From positions 62,001 through 126,000 of the forward strand of contig NZ_JARWOV010000244.1 of NCBI RefSeq assembly GCF_029868855.1: DNA of 64,000 nt. The letters are read 5' to 3'. The position numbers were made by a program, and so were the translations under genes. A model generated the notes under the pieces. That model was given only the letters and a program-made list of their open reading frames with translations, did not search any database and had not been told where the DNA came from. Numbering within the stretch: the first letter of the stretch is position 1; each line of letters begins with the position of its first letter. Origin of the DNA: Nocardia carnea. Its GTDB lineage: Bacteria > Actinomycetota > Actinomycetes > Mycobacteriales > Mycobacteriaceae. Of this stretch, positions 8,227 through 17,294 are shown in pieces.

Positions 8227-9756
8227 CTACAGGCCACTCGTCCGTTTCGTGCCCGGTCCGCCCGGGCCACGGAAACACAGCACCTGATCGCCGTAGCCGG
8301 CCAGCGGCCGCGCCTCGGCAGCTTGGCGGATACCGCTGGCGGGCAGCTCGGTGAGCTTCGCGAACATGGTCGCGTTCCCGAAGGCCGAACGGATCTGCGT
8401 CTCCGAGGCGTAATCGGCGCCGTAGTCGGCGAGCTTGCCGAAATCCAACGGCGCCAACGGTGTATCCAGCGCCACCGGCTCAGCGGGCCGCCCGAGTGCG
8501 GCGTACTGCGTGGCCGCGCCCTGCTCGTACCAGCACAGCTCGTAGGCCAGGCTCTCGGTGCTGGTCACGCTCACCACCGGCCACTGCCGCGAAAGACAGC
8601 GGGCCAGCGGGTTCTTCGCGACCGGCGTGAGCTCCCATTTCAGGCTCTGCACCGCGACCCAGCTCCCCGACCGGCGCTCGATCAGCACGATATCCTCACC
8701 GAGTTCCGGTGTCGCGTTCATCTGCGGGTCCCGGGTGCCCCAATGCGCCTTGTCCACGCCGTAGGCGGTGTTGATATCCACCGGCTCCGCGCCCGCCTCG
8801 GTATAGGCCGCGATAATCGCCGCCCGCACCTGCTCGACCGCGTCCGGTGCCGAACACAGCACACCGAGCGCACCGAAGGACGAACCGATCTCCACCGGTT
8901 TGGCCGGTTGATCCGGCATCGCACCGGCCACCAGCGGTTTCAACCCGACCAGCGCCAGATTCCAGTTGATCTCCTCGATCGTCGCCAGATCACCGGCGCT
9001 CTGGTAGAGGATCTGCTGCTGGGTCAGATAGCCGGCGCGCTCCAAGGTGCGGCATTCGAGTTTGCGCAGCGCGGACTGGGTTTTGCTGGTGAAACCGATC
9101 TCCTCGATTTTCAACCCCCGCAACTGCGCGGCCATCGCCGGGGTGGTGAGCGCGGTATAGCGTTCGCGGTACATGGCCACGGCCTGTTTCCGCTGCCGGC
9201 CCACCATCAGGGTCCGCAGCAGCGTGTTCAGGGTGGCCAGGTATTTCCGGGACTGGTCCGGATCGGCCGCGAACAAACCGGCGCGGATCCGTACGGCCTC
9301 GTCGGTTGCCACGACGGCCGCGCCCGGATCCAGCCGGCACAGCCATACACCGCATTTCGACAGACTGTCCGCGCAGGCGCCCGCCGCGTTCGGATGATCG
9401 TGCGCCACCTGCGTATAGGCGTTGCAGGCGTCGCGGATGGTCGCGGTGGCCAATTCCCGGTGCCCGATCGCCCGGGCCGCCTGCTCCAGCAGTCGCAGGG
9501 TGTCCTGGACCTCGTTGGCGAACTGCGCGGTGACCCGGCCGGCGGTGAACCAGCGCAACCGGATCATCACCGCTTCCTGCGCGGGTTCCAGCGCCCCGGC
9601 CACCCGGTTCCGCACCGAACCATCGGTTTTGGTGGCCAGATACGCGGCGGCGAGTTCGGACAGGCTGGTGGCCAGCTGTAATTCGGTTTCCGGTGTGCGG
9701 TCCCGGGCCGCGATCCGGTCGGTGGCCACCCGGCCCTCGATGGCGATCAGATCCAT
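8227..9756 (-). CDS. TPR-like helical repeat protein with helix-hairpin-helix (RNAP alpha-CTD-like) segment
   Basis: The first half is an all-helical TPR-like array (LATSLSELAAAYLATK.., LLEQAARAIGHRELA, CADSLSKCGVWLC, YLATLNTLLRTLMV). Near residues 240-295 lies IEEIGFTSKTQSALRKLECRTLERAGYLTQQQIL..GDLATIEEIN, which has the spacing of the helix-hairpin-helix fold seen in the RNA polymerase alpha C-terminal domain. The C-terminal half is a separate domain without recognised motifs. The frame stays open up to a GTG at 9897, but those 47 upstream codons have weaker GC third positions, so the ATG at 9756 is preferred. No function is assigned. Transcribed in the same direction as the conservons, with 186 bases between it and the second kinase. 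Confidence 0.6.
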   Translation of the reverse strand: MDLIAIEGRVATDRIAARDRTPETELQLATSLSELAAAYLATKTDGSVRNRVAGALEPAQEAVMIRLRWFTAGRVTAQFANEVQDTLRLLEQAARAIGHRELATATIRDACNAYTQVAHDHPNAAGACADSLSKCGVWLCRLDPGAAVVATDEAVRIRAGLFAADPDQSRKYLATLNTLLRTLMVGRQRKQAVAMYRERYTALTTPAMAAQLRGLKIEEIGFTSKTQSALRKLECRTLERAGYLTQQQILYQSAGDLATIEEINWNLALVGLKPLVAGAMPDQPAKPVEIGSSFGALGVLCSAPDAVEQVRAAIIAAYTEAGAEPVDINTAYGVDKAHWGTRDPQMNATPELGEDIVLIERRSGSWVAVQSLKWELTPVAKNPLARCLSRQWPVVSVTSTESLAYELCWYEQGAATQYAALGRPAEPVALDTPLAPLDFGKLADYGADYASETQIRSAFGNATMFAKLTELPASGIRQAAEARPLAGYGDQVLCFRGPGGPGTKRTSGL

Positions 9757-9930
9757 CGCGATCTCAATTCCCGCATCACCTTCCACGCACGGTCCCTGCC
9801 GACCCCATCGAGTCGCGTGGCCGTCATCCGAGCATTCCCGGAAAGTCTGCCACAGGTACGGCTCGATCAGCAGGCCTACCGGCAGGCTTCCCTGCACCGG
9901 ATGGCCCGGCAGTGGATCCGGTGCGCCCGG

Positions 9931-10287
9931 TCAGCCGGCGGGCACGGTGGTGGCGCCGATACCGAGATAGAAGAGCATGATCAGAAACAGGAACCAGCCG
10001 GCGCCCTGCCAGATCGGCCAGGTGCCGCCGCGCCGCCATACCCGGATCGTCTCCACGAACGCTCCGATACCACCCAGGAACAGCAGCACACCGGGCCCGA
10101 ACAAGACCGCCACCTGCGTCGGCGTATCGCAGAGCAGCGAATCGGCATCCCGGCACTGCGCCGCGGCCGACCAGATCGCCGTCCCGGCGCAGACGAGTGC
10201 CGCGACGGCCAGGACGGTCAGTGTGTAGCGCACGGCCCGGCGGAAGTTCCCGTCGTCGGACCAGCGTTTCTCTACATCGTCGGTCAT
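9931..10287 (-). CDS. Small membrane protein, three or so transmembrane helices
   Basis: 118 residues. ATG at 10287 is chosen because a strong aggagg lies about nine bases upstream; a longer open frame continues but lacks a site. Hydrophobic segments at about residues 20-43 (YTLTVLAVAALVCAGTAIW), 60-82 (VAVLFGPGVLLFLGGIGAFV) and 96-114 (GWFLFLIMLFYLGIGA) predict an integral membrane protein. A short loop with two cysteines (CRDADSLLC) lies between helices 1 and 2, presumably extracytoplasmic. Family not recognised; no function assigned. Confidence 0.65.
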   Translation of the reverse strand: MTDDVEKRWSDDGNFRRAVRYTLTVLAVAALVCAGTAIWSAAAQCRDADSLLCDTPTQVAVLFGPGVLLFLGGIGAFVETIRVWRRGGTWPIWQGAGWFLFLIMLFYLGIGATTVPAG

Positions 10288-10512
10288 CACCCCAGCCCTC
10301 CTGCCCCTCTCCACCGGACCGGTCTCGTCGCCCGCGGTATTGCCCGGATCCAGTGCGGCAAACGTCGCCCGGGAACCGCGGCGGGGCTTTCCGGGTAGAA
10401 ACAGAAAGCTGAGCAGCTCCGCGACAGGTAATCGTTTTCGCAGTTCAGCAGGCATTCTTCCGCTTACCGAAAGCGAGTTGCCGGGTCGGCCCGGTTCCCT
10501 GAGGCTGAAGCT

Positions 10513-11442
10513 GTGAACACACCAGCGCACCGCGCGTACGCCGAGTTCCTTCCCGAGCCCTACCGGTCTGATTCCGTCGCCGATCCGGTATCCGAATGGT
10601 GGGAGTGGCGGGGGCGGCGCGTCCATCTGCTGCGCGCGGCGGTACCCCAGGCTCCGGTGCGGGTCCTGGCGATCCACGGCGCGGGCGGGCACTCGGGTCT
10701 GCTGTGGCCGCTGGCCGCGCTGGGCTCGCGGGAAGGAGTCGATGCCACGGCCGTCGACCTGCCGCTGTACGGGCGGACGATCGAACCGGACCCCGGCGGG
10801 GTGCGTTACGGCGATTGGATCGATCTACTGTGCGATCTGGTGCACCGCCTGACCGCGGCCGACGACCGCCCATTGGTGCTGTTCGGCGCGAGTATGGGCG
10901 GGATGCTGGCCTACGAGGTCGCCGCCCGCACCGGGGCGGTAACGCACGTCGTCGCGACCTGCCTGCTGGACCCCGCGGATCCGGCGGCCTCCGCCTGCCT
11001 GACCAGATGGAACCTGCCCGGCCGGTCGGGCCCGCGGCTGCTGCGGTTGCTCGACCCGGTATGCGGACGGCTGCGCGTGCCGATCCACTGGATCACGCAT
11101 ATGGACAAGATGAGCCTCGATCCGGACCTGTCGCGGTTGTGCGCGACCGATCCGCTGGGCGGCGGTACCCGGATCCCACTCGGCTTCCTCAGCAGTTTCG
11201 CCGGCTACCGGCACACACCTCCGGAGGACTTCACCGCCGCCCCGATCACTCTGGTCCACCCCGCCGCGGACGAGTGGACGCCGCCGGAGCTGAGTATCCG
11301 CTTTCTCGAACGTGTTCCCGGCCACCGCGAAATCGTGCTACTCGACAACTGCGGGCATTTTCCGGTCGAAGAACCCGGGCTGACGCAGCTGGTCACGGCC
11401 CTGCGCGCGGTCCTCGCCGAAGCGGCCGGGTCAGGGCGCTGA
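10513..11442 (+). CDS. Alpha/beta hydrolase
   Basis: 309 residues from GTG 10513, with gagg nine bases upstream. The oxyanion-hole motif HGAGGHSG near residue 56 and the nucleophile elbow GASMGG near residue 129 are clear. The acid is probably in the HPAADEW segment, and the catalytic His is in NCGHFPVEEP near the C-terminus. A serine hydrolase, so an esterase, lipase or similar activity is expected; substrate unknown. The 3' end overlaps the convergent TetR gene by 12 bases. That neighbour is a candidate regulator only by proximity. Confidence 0.8.
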   Translation: MNTPAHRAYAEFLPEPYRSDSVADPVSEWWEWRGRRVHLLRAAVPQAPVRVLAIHGAGGHSGLLWPLAALGSREGVDATAVDLPLYGRTIEPDPGGVRYGDWIDLLCDLVHRLTAADDRPLVLFGASMGGMLAYEVAARTGAVTHVVATCLLDPADPAASACLTRWNLPGRSGPRLLRLLDPVCGRLRVPIHWITHMDKMSLDPDLSRLCATDPLGGGTRIPLGFLSSFAGYRHTPPEDFTAAPITLVHPAADEWTPPELSIRFLERVPGHREIVLLDNCGHFPVEEPGLTQLVTALRAVLAEAAGSGR

Positions 11443-12030
11443 TACCGGCGGTGCCAGCCGCTCCGCAATGGCCGACAGGTCCTCGACTGTCATCGGATGG
11501 CGCGGATGGACGCGGTGCACCTGCGCATCGATCGTGTGCACCAGGATGCGGGCGGTGAGCTCAGGGTCGGGGCCACCGCGACGGCAGCGATCGAGGTGGT
11601 ACGCGAGTTCGTGCACGAGGTGATCCTCGAGGGCGTGCATCGCCGCCAGCTCGCCCGCCTCCCGTAGCGCCATGCGGTGCATCAGGGCGTGCAATCCGGG
11701 ACGGTCGCGGTGGAGGTCGACGACCACGTCCAGCACCGCGCGCAGCGTCGTATCGAACGGTGGCTCGGCGGCGCGTAATTCGTCGAAGACGGTGCCGAGG
11801 CGCGCGGCGGCCTCGGTGACGTGCCGCCGGGCCAGCGCGTGCAGGATGGCCTGTTTGTCCGGGAAGTACTGGTACAGCGTGCCTATCGACGTGCCGGCCC
11901 GCTCGGCGATGTGGTTGGTGGTGGTGGCCAGACCATAGCGCCCGAAGAGCTGTGCCGCCGCTTCCAACAGGGTATCGACGGTGAAACGCGACCGGCCCTG
12001 CCGAGGCGATCGCCGTAGTCCGTGGCTCAT
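11431..12030 (-). CDS. TetR-family transcriptional regulator
   Basis: 199 residues from ATG 12030. The N-terminal helix-turn-helix is typical (LLEAAAQLFGRYGLATTTNHIAERAGTSIGTLYQYFPDKQAIL, residues about 17-60). The C-terminal ligand-binding domain carries a conserved HALMHRMALREAGELAAM stretch. It most likely represses its own promoter and one of the neighbours (the hydrolase at 10513 or the acyl-CoA synthetase at 12234, transcribed towards it). No operator was identified in the 203 bases upstream. Confidence 0.85.
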   Translation of the reverse strand: MSHGLRRSPRQGRSRFTVDTLLEAAAQLFGRYGLATTTNHIAERAGTSIGTLYQYFPDKQAILHALARRHVTEAAARLGTVFDELRAAEPPFDTTLRAVLDVVVDLHRDRPGLHALMHRMALREAGELAAMHALEDHLVHELAYHLDRCRRGGPDPELTARILVHTIDAQVHRVHPRHPMTVEDLSAIAERLAPPVSAP

Positions 12031-12233
12031 GGGCGCTCGGGAGTCGCGGACAGGGTGAAGGCTCGTCGGCCGACCGGCATGGGCATCTGTGGTCTCCGGT
12101 GTCGGGCATCGGGTTCGTCGCCGATTATCCGGCACCGGACGGACCGCCGTACAGGCATGCGTCGACCGACGGTTGCCGGTGCCGGAGATCTGCTCGGTCT
12201 CCGAGGGTCAAAGGCCCGTTCGGTGTCCGGTGT

Positions 12234-13766
12234 TCACAGATACCGGTCGCGGAGTTTGCCCTTGACCAGCTTGCCGGTGGGGGTGCGGGGGAGTTCGTCG
12301 GCGAAATCGACCGTGCGCGGGACCTTGTAGTGCGCGATACGGGCGCGCAGGAACTCGCGGAGTTCCTCGGCCAGCCCGGGGCCGGGTTCGGCGCCGGAGG
12401 CGGGTTGGACCACGGCCTTCACCGATTCGCCCATCTCGTCGTCCGGGACGCCGATCACGGCGACATCGAGAACCTTCGGATGGAGGGCGAGGGCGTCCTC
12501 GATCTCCTGCGGGTAGATGTTCACACCGCCGGAAATGATCATGAACGCTTTGCGGTCGGTGAGAAACAGGAAGCCGTCCTCGTCGATATAACCGATATCG
12601 CCGGTGGTGGTCCAGGTCGGATGCTGCGGGTGGATGGCCTGCTCGGTTTTCGCCGAATCATTGTGATAGGTGAACGGGACTTCCTCACGTTCGAAATAGA
12701 TCGTGCCGATCTCGCCCGCCGGCAATTCCGCTCCGTCGTCGCCGCAGATCCGGACCGCACCCAGCCCCGCGGGACCCACCGACCCAGGCTTGCGCAACCA
12801 CTGTTCGCTGTCGATGAAGGTGGCGCCGTTGCCCTCGGTGGAAGCGTAGTACTCGTGCAGCACCGGCCCCCACCAGTCGATCATCTTCTGCTTGACCTCG
12901 ACCGGGCACGGCGCGGCGGCGTGCACGGCCACCCGCAGGCTCGAGACGTCGTAGCGGGCGCGGACGGCCTCGTCGAGTTTGAGCATCCGCACGAACATGG
13001 TCGGTACCCACTGGCTGTGGGTGACGCGGTAGCGCTCGATGGCCGCCAAGGCCTGTTCGGGGTCGAAATGTTCCAGCACCACCAGCGTTCCGCCGAGGGC
13101 GTGGACCACGCCCCCGAACCGCAGCGGTGCCGCGTGGTACAGCGGGGCGGGGGAGAGGTAGACCGTTTCGGTATCGAATCCGTAGAGCGGGCCGAAAACG
13201 GCGGTGTAGGTATCGCCGGGCGGATCGCCGACCTGCCGGTCCGGTAGTGGATGCTTGATGCCCTTCGGCCGCCCGGTGGTACCGGAGGAGTAGAGCATAT
13301 CGGCGCCGCGGGGCTGATCGGCCAATGGTTCGGCAGCGGCCGCGGCCAGCGCCTCCTCGTAGGATCCGTACCCCTCGACTTCGCCGCCGAAGGCCAGCCG
13401 GATCCGCACGTCCGGCGTTTCCTCGATGATCTTCTCGGCGGCCTCGCGCAGACCGGCCGACGCGATGAGCGCCCGCGCACCGCAGTCGCCGACGATATAG
13501 CTGATCTCGCTCGGCGACAGGTGCCGGTTCACGGCGGTGATGTAAAGCCCGGATCGCAACGCCGCCCAGTAGACCTCGTACACCTTCGGATCGTTTCCGG
13601 ACAGCAGCGCGAGATGGTCGCCCTTGCGCAGACCCGCCTCGTGGAGATGGCGCGCGAGGCGGACGGAGTTGTCCTCCAGCTCCCGGTAGGTCAGCGTCTC
13701 GCCGGTCTCGGCGAGGATGACAGCCGGTTTATCAGGGAATCGATCGACATGCGCGCCGGGATACAT
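12234..13766 (-). CDS. Acyl-CoA synthetase (AMP-forming), fatty-acid/aromatic ligase type
   Basis: 510 residues. The start at 13766 is supported by gaggag about seven bases upstream. The ANL superfamily P-loop YSSGTTGRPKGIKHPL lies near residue 152, YYASTEG is motif A5, TTGDIGYIDEDGFLFLTDR is A7, and GKLVKG gives the C-terminal catalytic lysine. It activates a carboxylic acid to its CoA thioester via an acyl-AMP. It is paralogous to the synthetase at 34728-36311: both begin with PG-H and share long blocks. The substrate is not readable from sequence. Confidence 0.88.
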   Translation of the reverse strand: MYPGAHVDRFPDKPAVILAETGETLTYRELEDNSVRLARHLHEAGLRKGDHLALLSGNDPKVYEVYWAALRSGLYITAVNRHLSPSEISYIVGDCGARALIASAGLREAAEKIIEETPDVRIRLAFGGEVEGYGSYEEALAAAAAEPLADQPRGADMLYSSGTTGRPKGIKHPLPDRQVGDPPGDTYTAVFGPLYGFDTETVYLSPAPLYHAAPLRFGGVVHALGGTLVVLEHFDPEQALAAIERYRVTHSQWVPTMFVRMLKLDEAVRARYDVSSLRVAVHAAAPCPVEVKQKMIDWWGPVLHEYYASTEGNGATFIDSEQWLRKPGSVGPAGLGAVRICGDDGAELPAGEIGTIYFEREEVPFTYHNDSAKTEQAIHPQHPTWTTTGDIGYIDEDGFLFLTDRKAFMIISGGVNIYPQEIEDALALHPKVLDVAVIGVPDDEMGESVKAVVQPASGAEPGPGLAEELREFLRARIAHYKVPRTVDFADELPRTPTGKLVKGKLRDRYL

Positions 13767-14017
13767 GCTGCTCCTCTGCGGAACGAAGCGATCGGTGCAC
13801 CGATCGCCGAGCCGATATCGGGGCCGACGCCGCGCCGCGGCCCGGACCCTGCCGGACATTCGCCCGGCCAGCGCGACATTAGCCGAAAGTGAACCATGAT
13901 TCGGTCAGTACGCCCAAACTCGTCGGTGCGGCCCGGCTTTCGTACGGACCCACCCCGGTGCCGGAACCGGGCGAGGTGCCCGCGACCGCACGTCCGCGAT
14001 ATCGGCGCAGGCGCCGG

Positions 14018-14875
14018 TTACTGCGGTTCGTCGAGGAAGGTGGTTACCAGGCTGTTGAAGAATCCGGGCCGTTCGCCTTGTACCCAGTGCCCCGTGGCCG
14101 CCGGCAGGTACACATCACAGTTCGGCATCCGGCGGGCGAGCATATGGGCCCCGGCGGGCCGGTTCACCCGGTCCTCCGCACCCCAGATCACCAAGGTCGG
14201 GTGCGTGACCCGGCGCAACCGCGGATCGCGGGTGAGATCCATCCGCAGCAGAGTGCGTGGGGCAGACGGCCCCGAGGGGCGGCGCAGCGGCGGATTCGCG
14301 ACCACCTCGGGATCCAGGCTCGCGCGGTAGCGGCTGTCGATCATCTCGTCGGTGATGCTGCCCGGGTCGTGTACGAGGTATTCGCGCATGAAGGTGGCGA
14401 GTTTGTCCCGGCTGGGACCCTCGCCGCCGTAATAGGCGAGCAATGCCCGCAAACCCGCGGTCGGCAGCGCCCGGGTGGTGCCGATACCGCCGGGAGCCAG
14501 CAGTACGAGCCGGCCGACCTTGTCCGGTGCGTCCATCGCCATCCGCAGCGCCGCCGCCCCGCCGTAGGAATTGCCGACCACGTGTGCGGTGTGCACGTCG
14601 AGGCCGTCCAGTAATCCGGCCATGGCGGCCGCCAGGTCGCCGAAAGGATCCGACCGGTCGAGCCGCTTGCTCGACCGCCCGTACCCGGGCATATCCGGGA
14701 CGATCACGCGGAACCGGCGGGCCAGCGCAGCCACATTGTGTGCGTACGCCGCCAGACCCGAGGCGCCGGGACCGCCGCCGTGCAGCATCAGCACCGCAGG
14801 TCCCGAGCCGGATTCCGTGTAGTAGATCTCCCGGTCGCCGACGCGCACCGTTCGCCCGCGCTCGATCTCCGTCAC
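14018..14875 (-). CDS. Alpha/beta hydrolase, meta-cleavage-product hydrolase type
   Basis: 285 residues; ATG 14875 has aggagg seven bases upstream. HGGGPGASG near residue 32 (oxyanion hole) and the nucleophile elbow GNSYGG near 103 are characteristic of the BphD/MhpC/HsaD group that cleaves C-C bonds in ring-fission products. The acid lies in WGAEDRVN and the His in ATGHWVQGE. No extradiol dioxygenase lies nearby, so C-C hydrolase activity is inferred from family resemblance alone; an ester hydrolase is possible. It is transcribed in the same direction as the FCD regulator upstream and the acyl-CoA synthetase downstream, with gaps over 250 bases on both sides. Confidence 0.8.
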   Translation of the reverse strand: MTEIERGRTVRVGDREIYYTESGSGPAVLMLHGGGPGASGLAAYAHNVAALARRFRVIVPDMPGYGRSSKRLDRSDPFGDLAAAMAGLLDGLDVHTAHVVGNSYGGAAALRMAMDAPDKVGRLVLLAPGGIGTTRALPTAGLRALLAYYGGEGPSRDKLATFMREYLVHDPGSITDEMIDSRYRASLDPEVVANPPLRRPSGPSAPRTLLRMDLTRDPRLRRVTHPTLVIWGAEDRVNRPAGAHMLARRMPNCDVYLPAATGHWVQGERPGFFNSLVTTFLDEPQ

Positions 14876-15151
14876 CTTCGACCTCCTGCTCGGCGGACTC
14901 TGCGGAGAACGCTACGGAACCTGTGCAAACCCCTGGCGCCGGGGCCGATGAACACGGCATATGCAGGTTGCGTGTCACACCGGCCCGCGGCCCGCGCCGA
15001 ACTGTTTCGGCCGTTGGAGGCGTCGGTGGAGATCGGTGAGAACGTCTCGCCGGCCCGGCACCCCGTCGCCACCCGCGAGCGAGTCGAGCCGATCGCATCC
15101 GAGCGATTACGGCGCTTCCGAAACCTGGGACTCGCTGCTCGGATATGCGGT

Positions 15152-15856
15152 TCAGTGGGTCGGCGGAGCGACGCTGATCTCGCGGACCTCGCGCAGATGC
15201 TGTTCCATCGCGGCCGCCGCGGCGGGGCCGTCGTGCCCGGACACCGCCCGGTGGATCGCTTCGTGTCCCTGGACGGAGATCCGGCGGCCCAGCGCGGTGC
15301 GGTGGGACAGGATGCGGGTGTGCCGGGTCCATTCCGTTGTCATGGTGCACAGCGTGACCAGCAGCGGATTCTGGGCGGCGTGGGCCAAGAGGGTGTGGAA
15401 CTCGATATCGAGGCGCATCGACTCGTCGGGTGCGAGATTCTCGTGCGAGCGGGCCAGGATCTGGTCGAGGGACAGGAGGTTCGATTCGACCGCGCGCTGG
15501 GCGGCCAGCTGTGCGATCCGCGGTTCGACCAGATCGCGCAGTTCGGTCGCATAGCCGAGTTCGATATCGATCTCGGCGAGATTGCCCCGTAGTTCCGCGG
15601 CCGTGTGCGGGATATCGGCGACCGTGCTGCCGTGGCCCTGCCGGCGTCGGACGAGCTTCTTCGATTCCAGCTCGAACATCGCCTCGCGCAGTGACGACCG
15701 GGAGACGTTCAGGGTCGCGGCGAGTTCCCGCTCCGAGGGCAGCCGGTCGCCCGCGCGGAGCTCGCCGCTGATGATCAGGCCCTCCAGATGCGCCGCGACC
15801 TCGGCGCCGACGCTGCGCGCGGGCCGCCGCATCGGCGGTATGGAAGCGAAAGTCAT
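15152..15856 (-). CDS. GntR-family regulator with FCD effector domain (FadR subfamily)
   Basis: 234 residues from ATG 15856, with a gggaggg site five bases upstream. N-terminal winged helix (GELRAGDRLPSERELAATLNVSRSSLREAMFELESKKLV) and an all-helical FCD domain whose metal-binding residues are suggested by D-x3-H (DIEFHTLL) and later His residues (GHEAIHRAV, EQHLREV). It faces the acetamidase operon across a 286-base region holding two matching palindromes of the FadR type, at 15904-15914 and 16118-16128. It is therefore the likely autoregulated local regulator of that operon. Confidence 0.88.
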   Translation of the reverse strand: MTFASIPPMRRPARSVGAEVAAHLEGLIISGELRAGDRLPSERELAATLNVSRSSLREAMFELESKKLVRRRQGHGSTVADIPHTAAELRGNLAEIDIELGYATELRDLVEPRIAQLAAQRAVESNLLSLDQILARSHENLAPDESMRLDIEFHTLLAHAAQNPLLVTLCTMTTEWTRHTRILSHRTALGRRISVQGHEAIHRAVSGHDGPAAAAAMEQHLREVREISVAPPTH

Positions 15857-15903
15857 AGATCCCTCCCTGGTTTTCGCCCACCGGCGGTCGGGCGCGAGAC
15901 AAG

Positions 15904-15914
15904 AGGTCGGACCA
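15904..15914. promoter_or_regulatory. Putative FCD/GntR operator, regulator side
   Basis: aggtcggacca, a near-perfect dyad 48 bases upstream of the FCD regulator start codon. In extended form (gaggtcggaccaat) it matches the site at 16117-16130 (gtggtccgaccaat) at 12 of 14 positions. The FadR-type consensus TNGT-N3-ACNA is known; its use by this regulator is inferred. Confidence 0.55.
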
Positions 15915-16117
15915 ATACCCGGCCACCGCTTCGGAAGGGGTACAACGTATCAGCTCCGGGGCTACCGCCGCGTACCGGTGAGATATCCGATTGATTCGGG
16001 AAAGTTACCGATATCCAGTGCATTTCGGGCTCGTATTGCCCGGCGGTAAAGCGGTCGTTACGTTCCGCCGCCCCGGTCGCCGTGGGGGTTCCGGGCTCTT
16101 ATGGTCGGTGCATCAGG

Positions 16118-16128
16118 TGGTCCGACCA
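16118..16128. promoter_or_regulatory. Putative FCD/GntR operator, acetamidase side
   Basis: tggtccgacca is a full match to the FadR-family pattern TNGT-N3-ACNA. It lies 15 bases before the acetamidase GTG and directly abuts its Shine-Dalgarno sequence. Binding here would block transcription or early elongation of the amide operon. Confidence 0.6.
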
Positions 16129-16142
16129 ATAAGGAGGTCGCG

Positions 16143-17294
16143 GTGACGACACTGATCGGACAGGATTACTCGCCCGCATTCCCGGTGCTGCAACAGGATC
16201 CGGGCACAGAACAAGGCACGGTGTACGTTCCGGCAGACCCGCGGCGAGTGCTCTGGGGCCGACTACCGTGCCGTACGGATACCCCGGTCGTCACCGTGGG
16301 CCCGGGCAGCACGGTCGTCGTCGATACCGTCAGTCACGAGGGAATACTCGAGGACCAGGGCTCGGACCCGGTGCGGTACTTCGGCCGGCATGGTGTGCCC
16401 CGCGAGGATGTACTCGCCGATGCCGTCGAGGTGACAGCACACACCCGGCGCGAAACCGGGGCAGGACCGCATATCGTCACCGGGCCGATCGCCGTGGCCG
16501 GCGCACGGCCGGGCGATCTGCTGGCCGTACGCATCGACGCCTTGACCATGCGTGCGCCTTACGGTGTGGTGTCCACCCGGCACGGCCGCGGGGTGCTGGC
16601 CGGCCGGCCGGGATTCGACGGTGACTACGGGCAGTTCTGCCGGGTACACGATCGGGACGGCCGCTGGTTCGGCGCCCTGCCACTCGATGCCACCGGACGG
16701 GCCGGCAGCGCGGTGTTCCCGCTCGCGCCGTTCCTGGGGATCATGGGTGTGGCCACCGATACCGGAACCCGGGTCGGATCCGTCCCGCCCGGACCGCACG
16801 GCGGCAATATCGACATCAAACTCCTCACCGCGGGCGCGACTCTGTTCCTGCCCGTCCAGGTTCCCGAGGCGCTGCTCTACATCGGTGACCCGCATTTCGC
16901 GCAGGGCGACGGCGAGGTGGCGTTGACCGCGCTGGAGGCGCCGTTGCGCGCCACACTGACCGTGGACCTGATCCCCGCGGCGGATATCGCCGGCGGATTC
17001 GGCGGCCGGATCGGCCCGTTCGCCGCCGCGCACGGGTTGCTGATCCCCACCGGTATGCATCCGGACCTGAACACAGCACTGGAACTGTGCGTCGCCCACG
17101 CCGTCGACCTGGTGGCCGGGCTCTTCGAAGCCGACCCCCGGCAGGCATACCTTTACCTCAGCGCCGCCGCCGATTTCACGATCTCACAGGCCGTCGACCA
17201 GGTGCGCGGAGTGCATGGGACGATCCGGCGCTCCGACTTCGGGGCAGGGGCGAACACGGCGTTCGCGCGGCGAATCCTGGAGCGGATCCGATGA
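16143..17294 (+). CDS. Acetamidase/formamidase family protein
   Basis: 383 residues. GTG 16143 is chosen because aaggagg (16131-16137) lies five bases upstream; an in-frame ATG at 16101 would read through the operator. The family hydrolyses short-chain amides to ammonia and the acid. Characteristic segments include the N-terminal VTVGPGSTVVVDTVSHEGIL, ITGPIAV-type motif (VTGPIAVAGARPGDLL), PLAPFLGIMGVA, GGNIDIKLLTAGATLFLPV and the DPHFAQGDGEVALTALE signature. First gene of a five-gene operon with an amidase and an ABC importer (overlapping ATGA with the amidase), suggesting an imported amide is stripped of nitrogen in two steps. Confidence 0.88.
   Translation: MTTLIGQDYSPAFPVLQQDPGTEQGTVYVPADPRRVLWGRLPCRTDTPVVTVGPGSTVVVDTVSHEGILEDQGSDPVRYFGRHGVPREDVLADAVEVTAHTRRETGAGPHIVTGPIAVAGARPGDLLAVRIDALTMRAPYGVVSTRHGRGVLAGRPGFDGDYGQFCRVHDRDGRWFGALPLDATGRAGSAVFPLAPFLGIMGVATDTGTRVGSVPPGPHGGNIDIKLLTAGATLFLPVQVPEALLYIGDPHFAQGDGEVALTALEAPLRATLTVDLIPAADIAGGFGGRIGPFAAAHGLLIPTGMHPDLNTALELCVAHAVDLVAGLFEADPRQAYLYLSAAADFTISQAVDQVRGVHGTIRRSDFGAGANTAFARRILERIR

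Noticed and set aside
12031..12233. Search for a TetR operator between the TetR gene and acyl-CoA synthetase
   Set aside because: No convincing inverted repeat of 6 bp or longer per arm could be defended by eye.
14115..15926. 603-codon frame on the minus strand spanning the hydrolase and FCD regulator
   Set aside because: Low-complexity Arg/Gly/Pro composition in an alternative frame of two well-supported genes.
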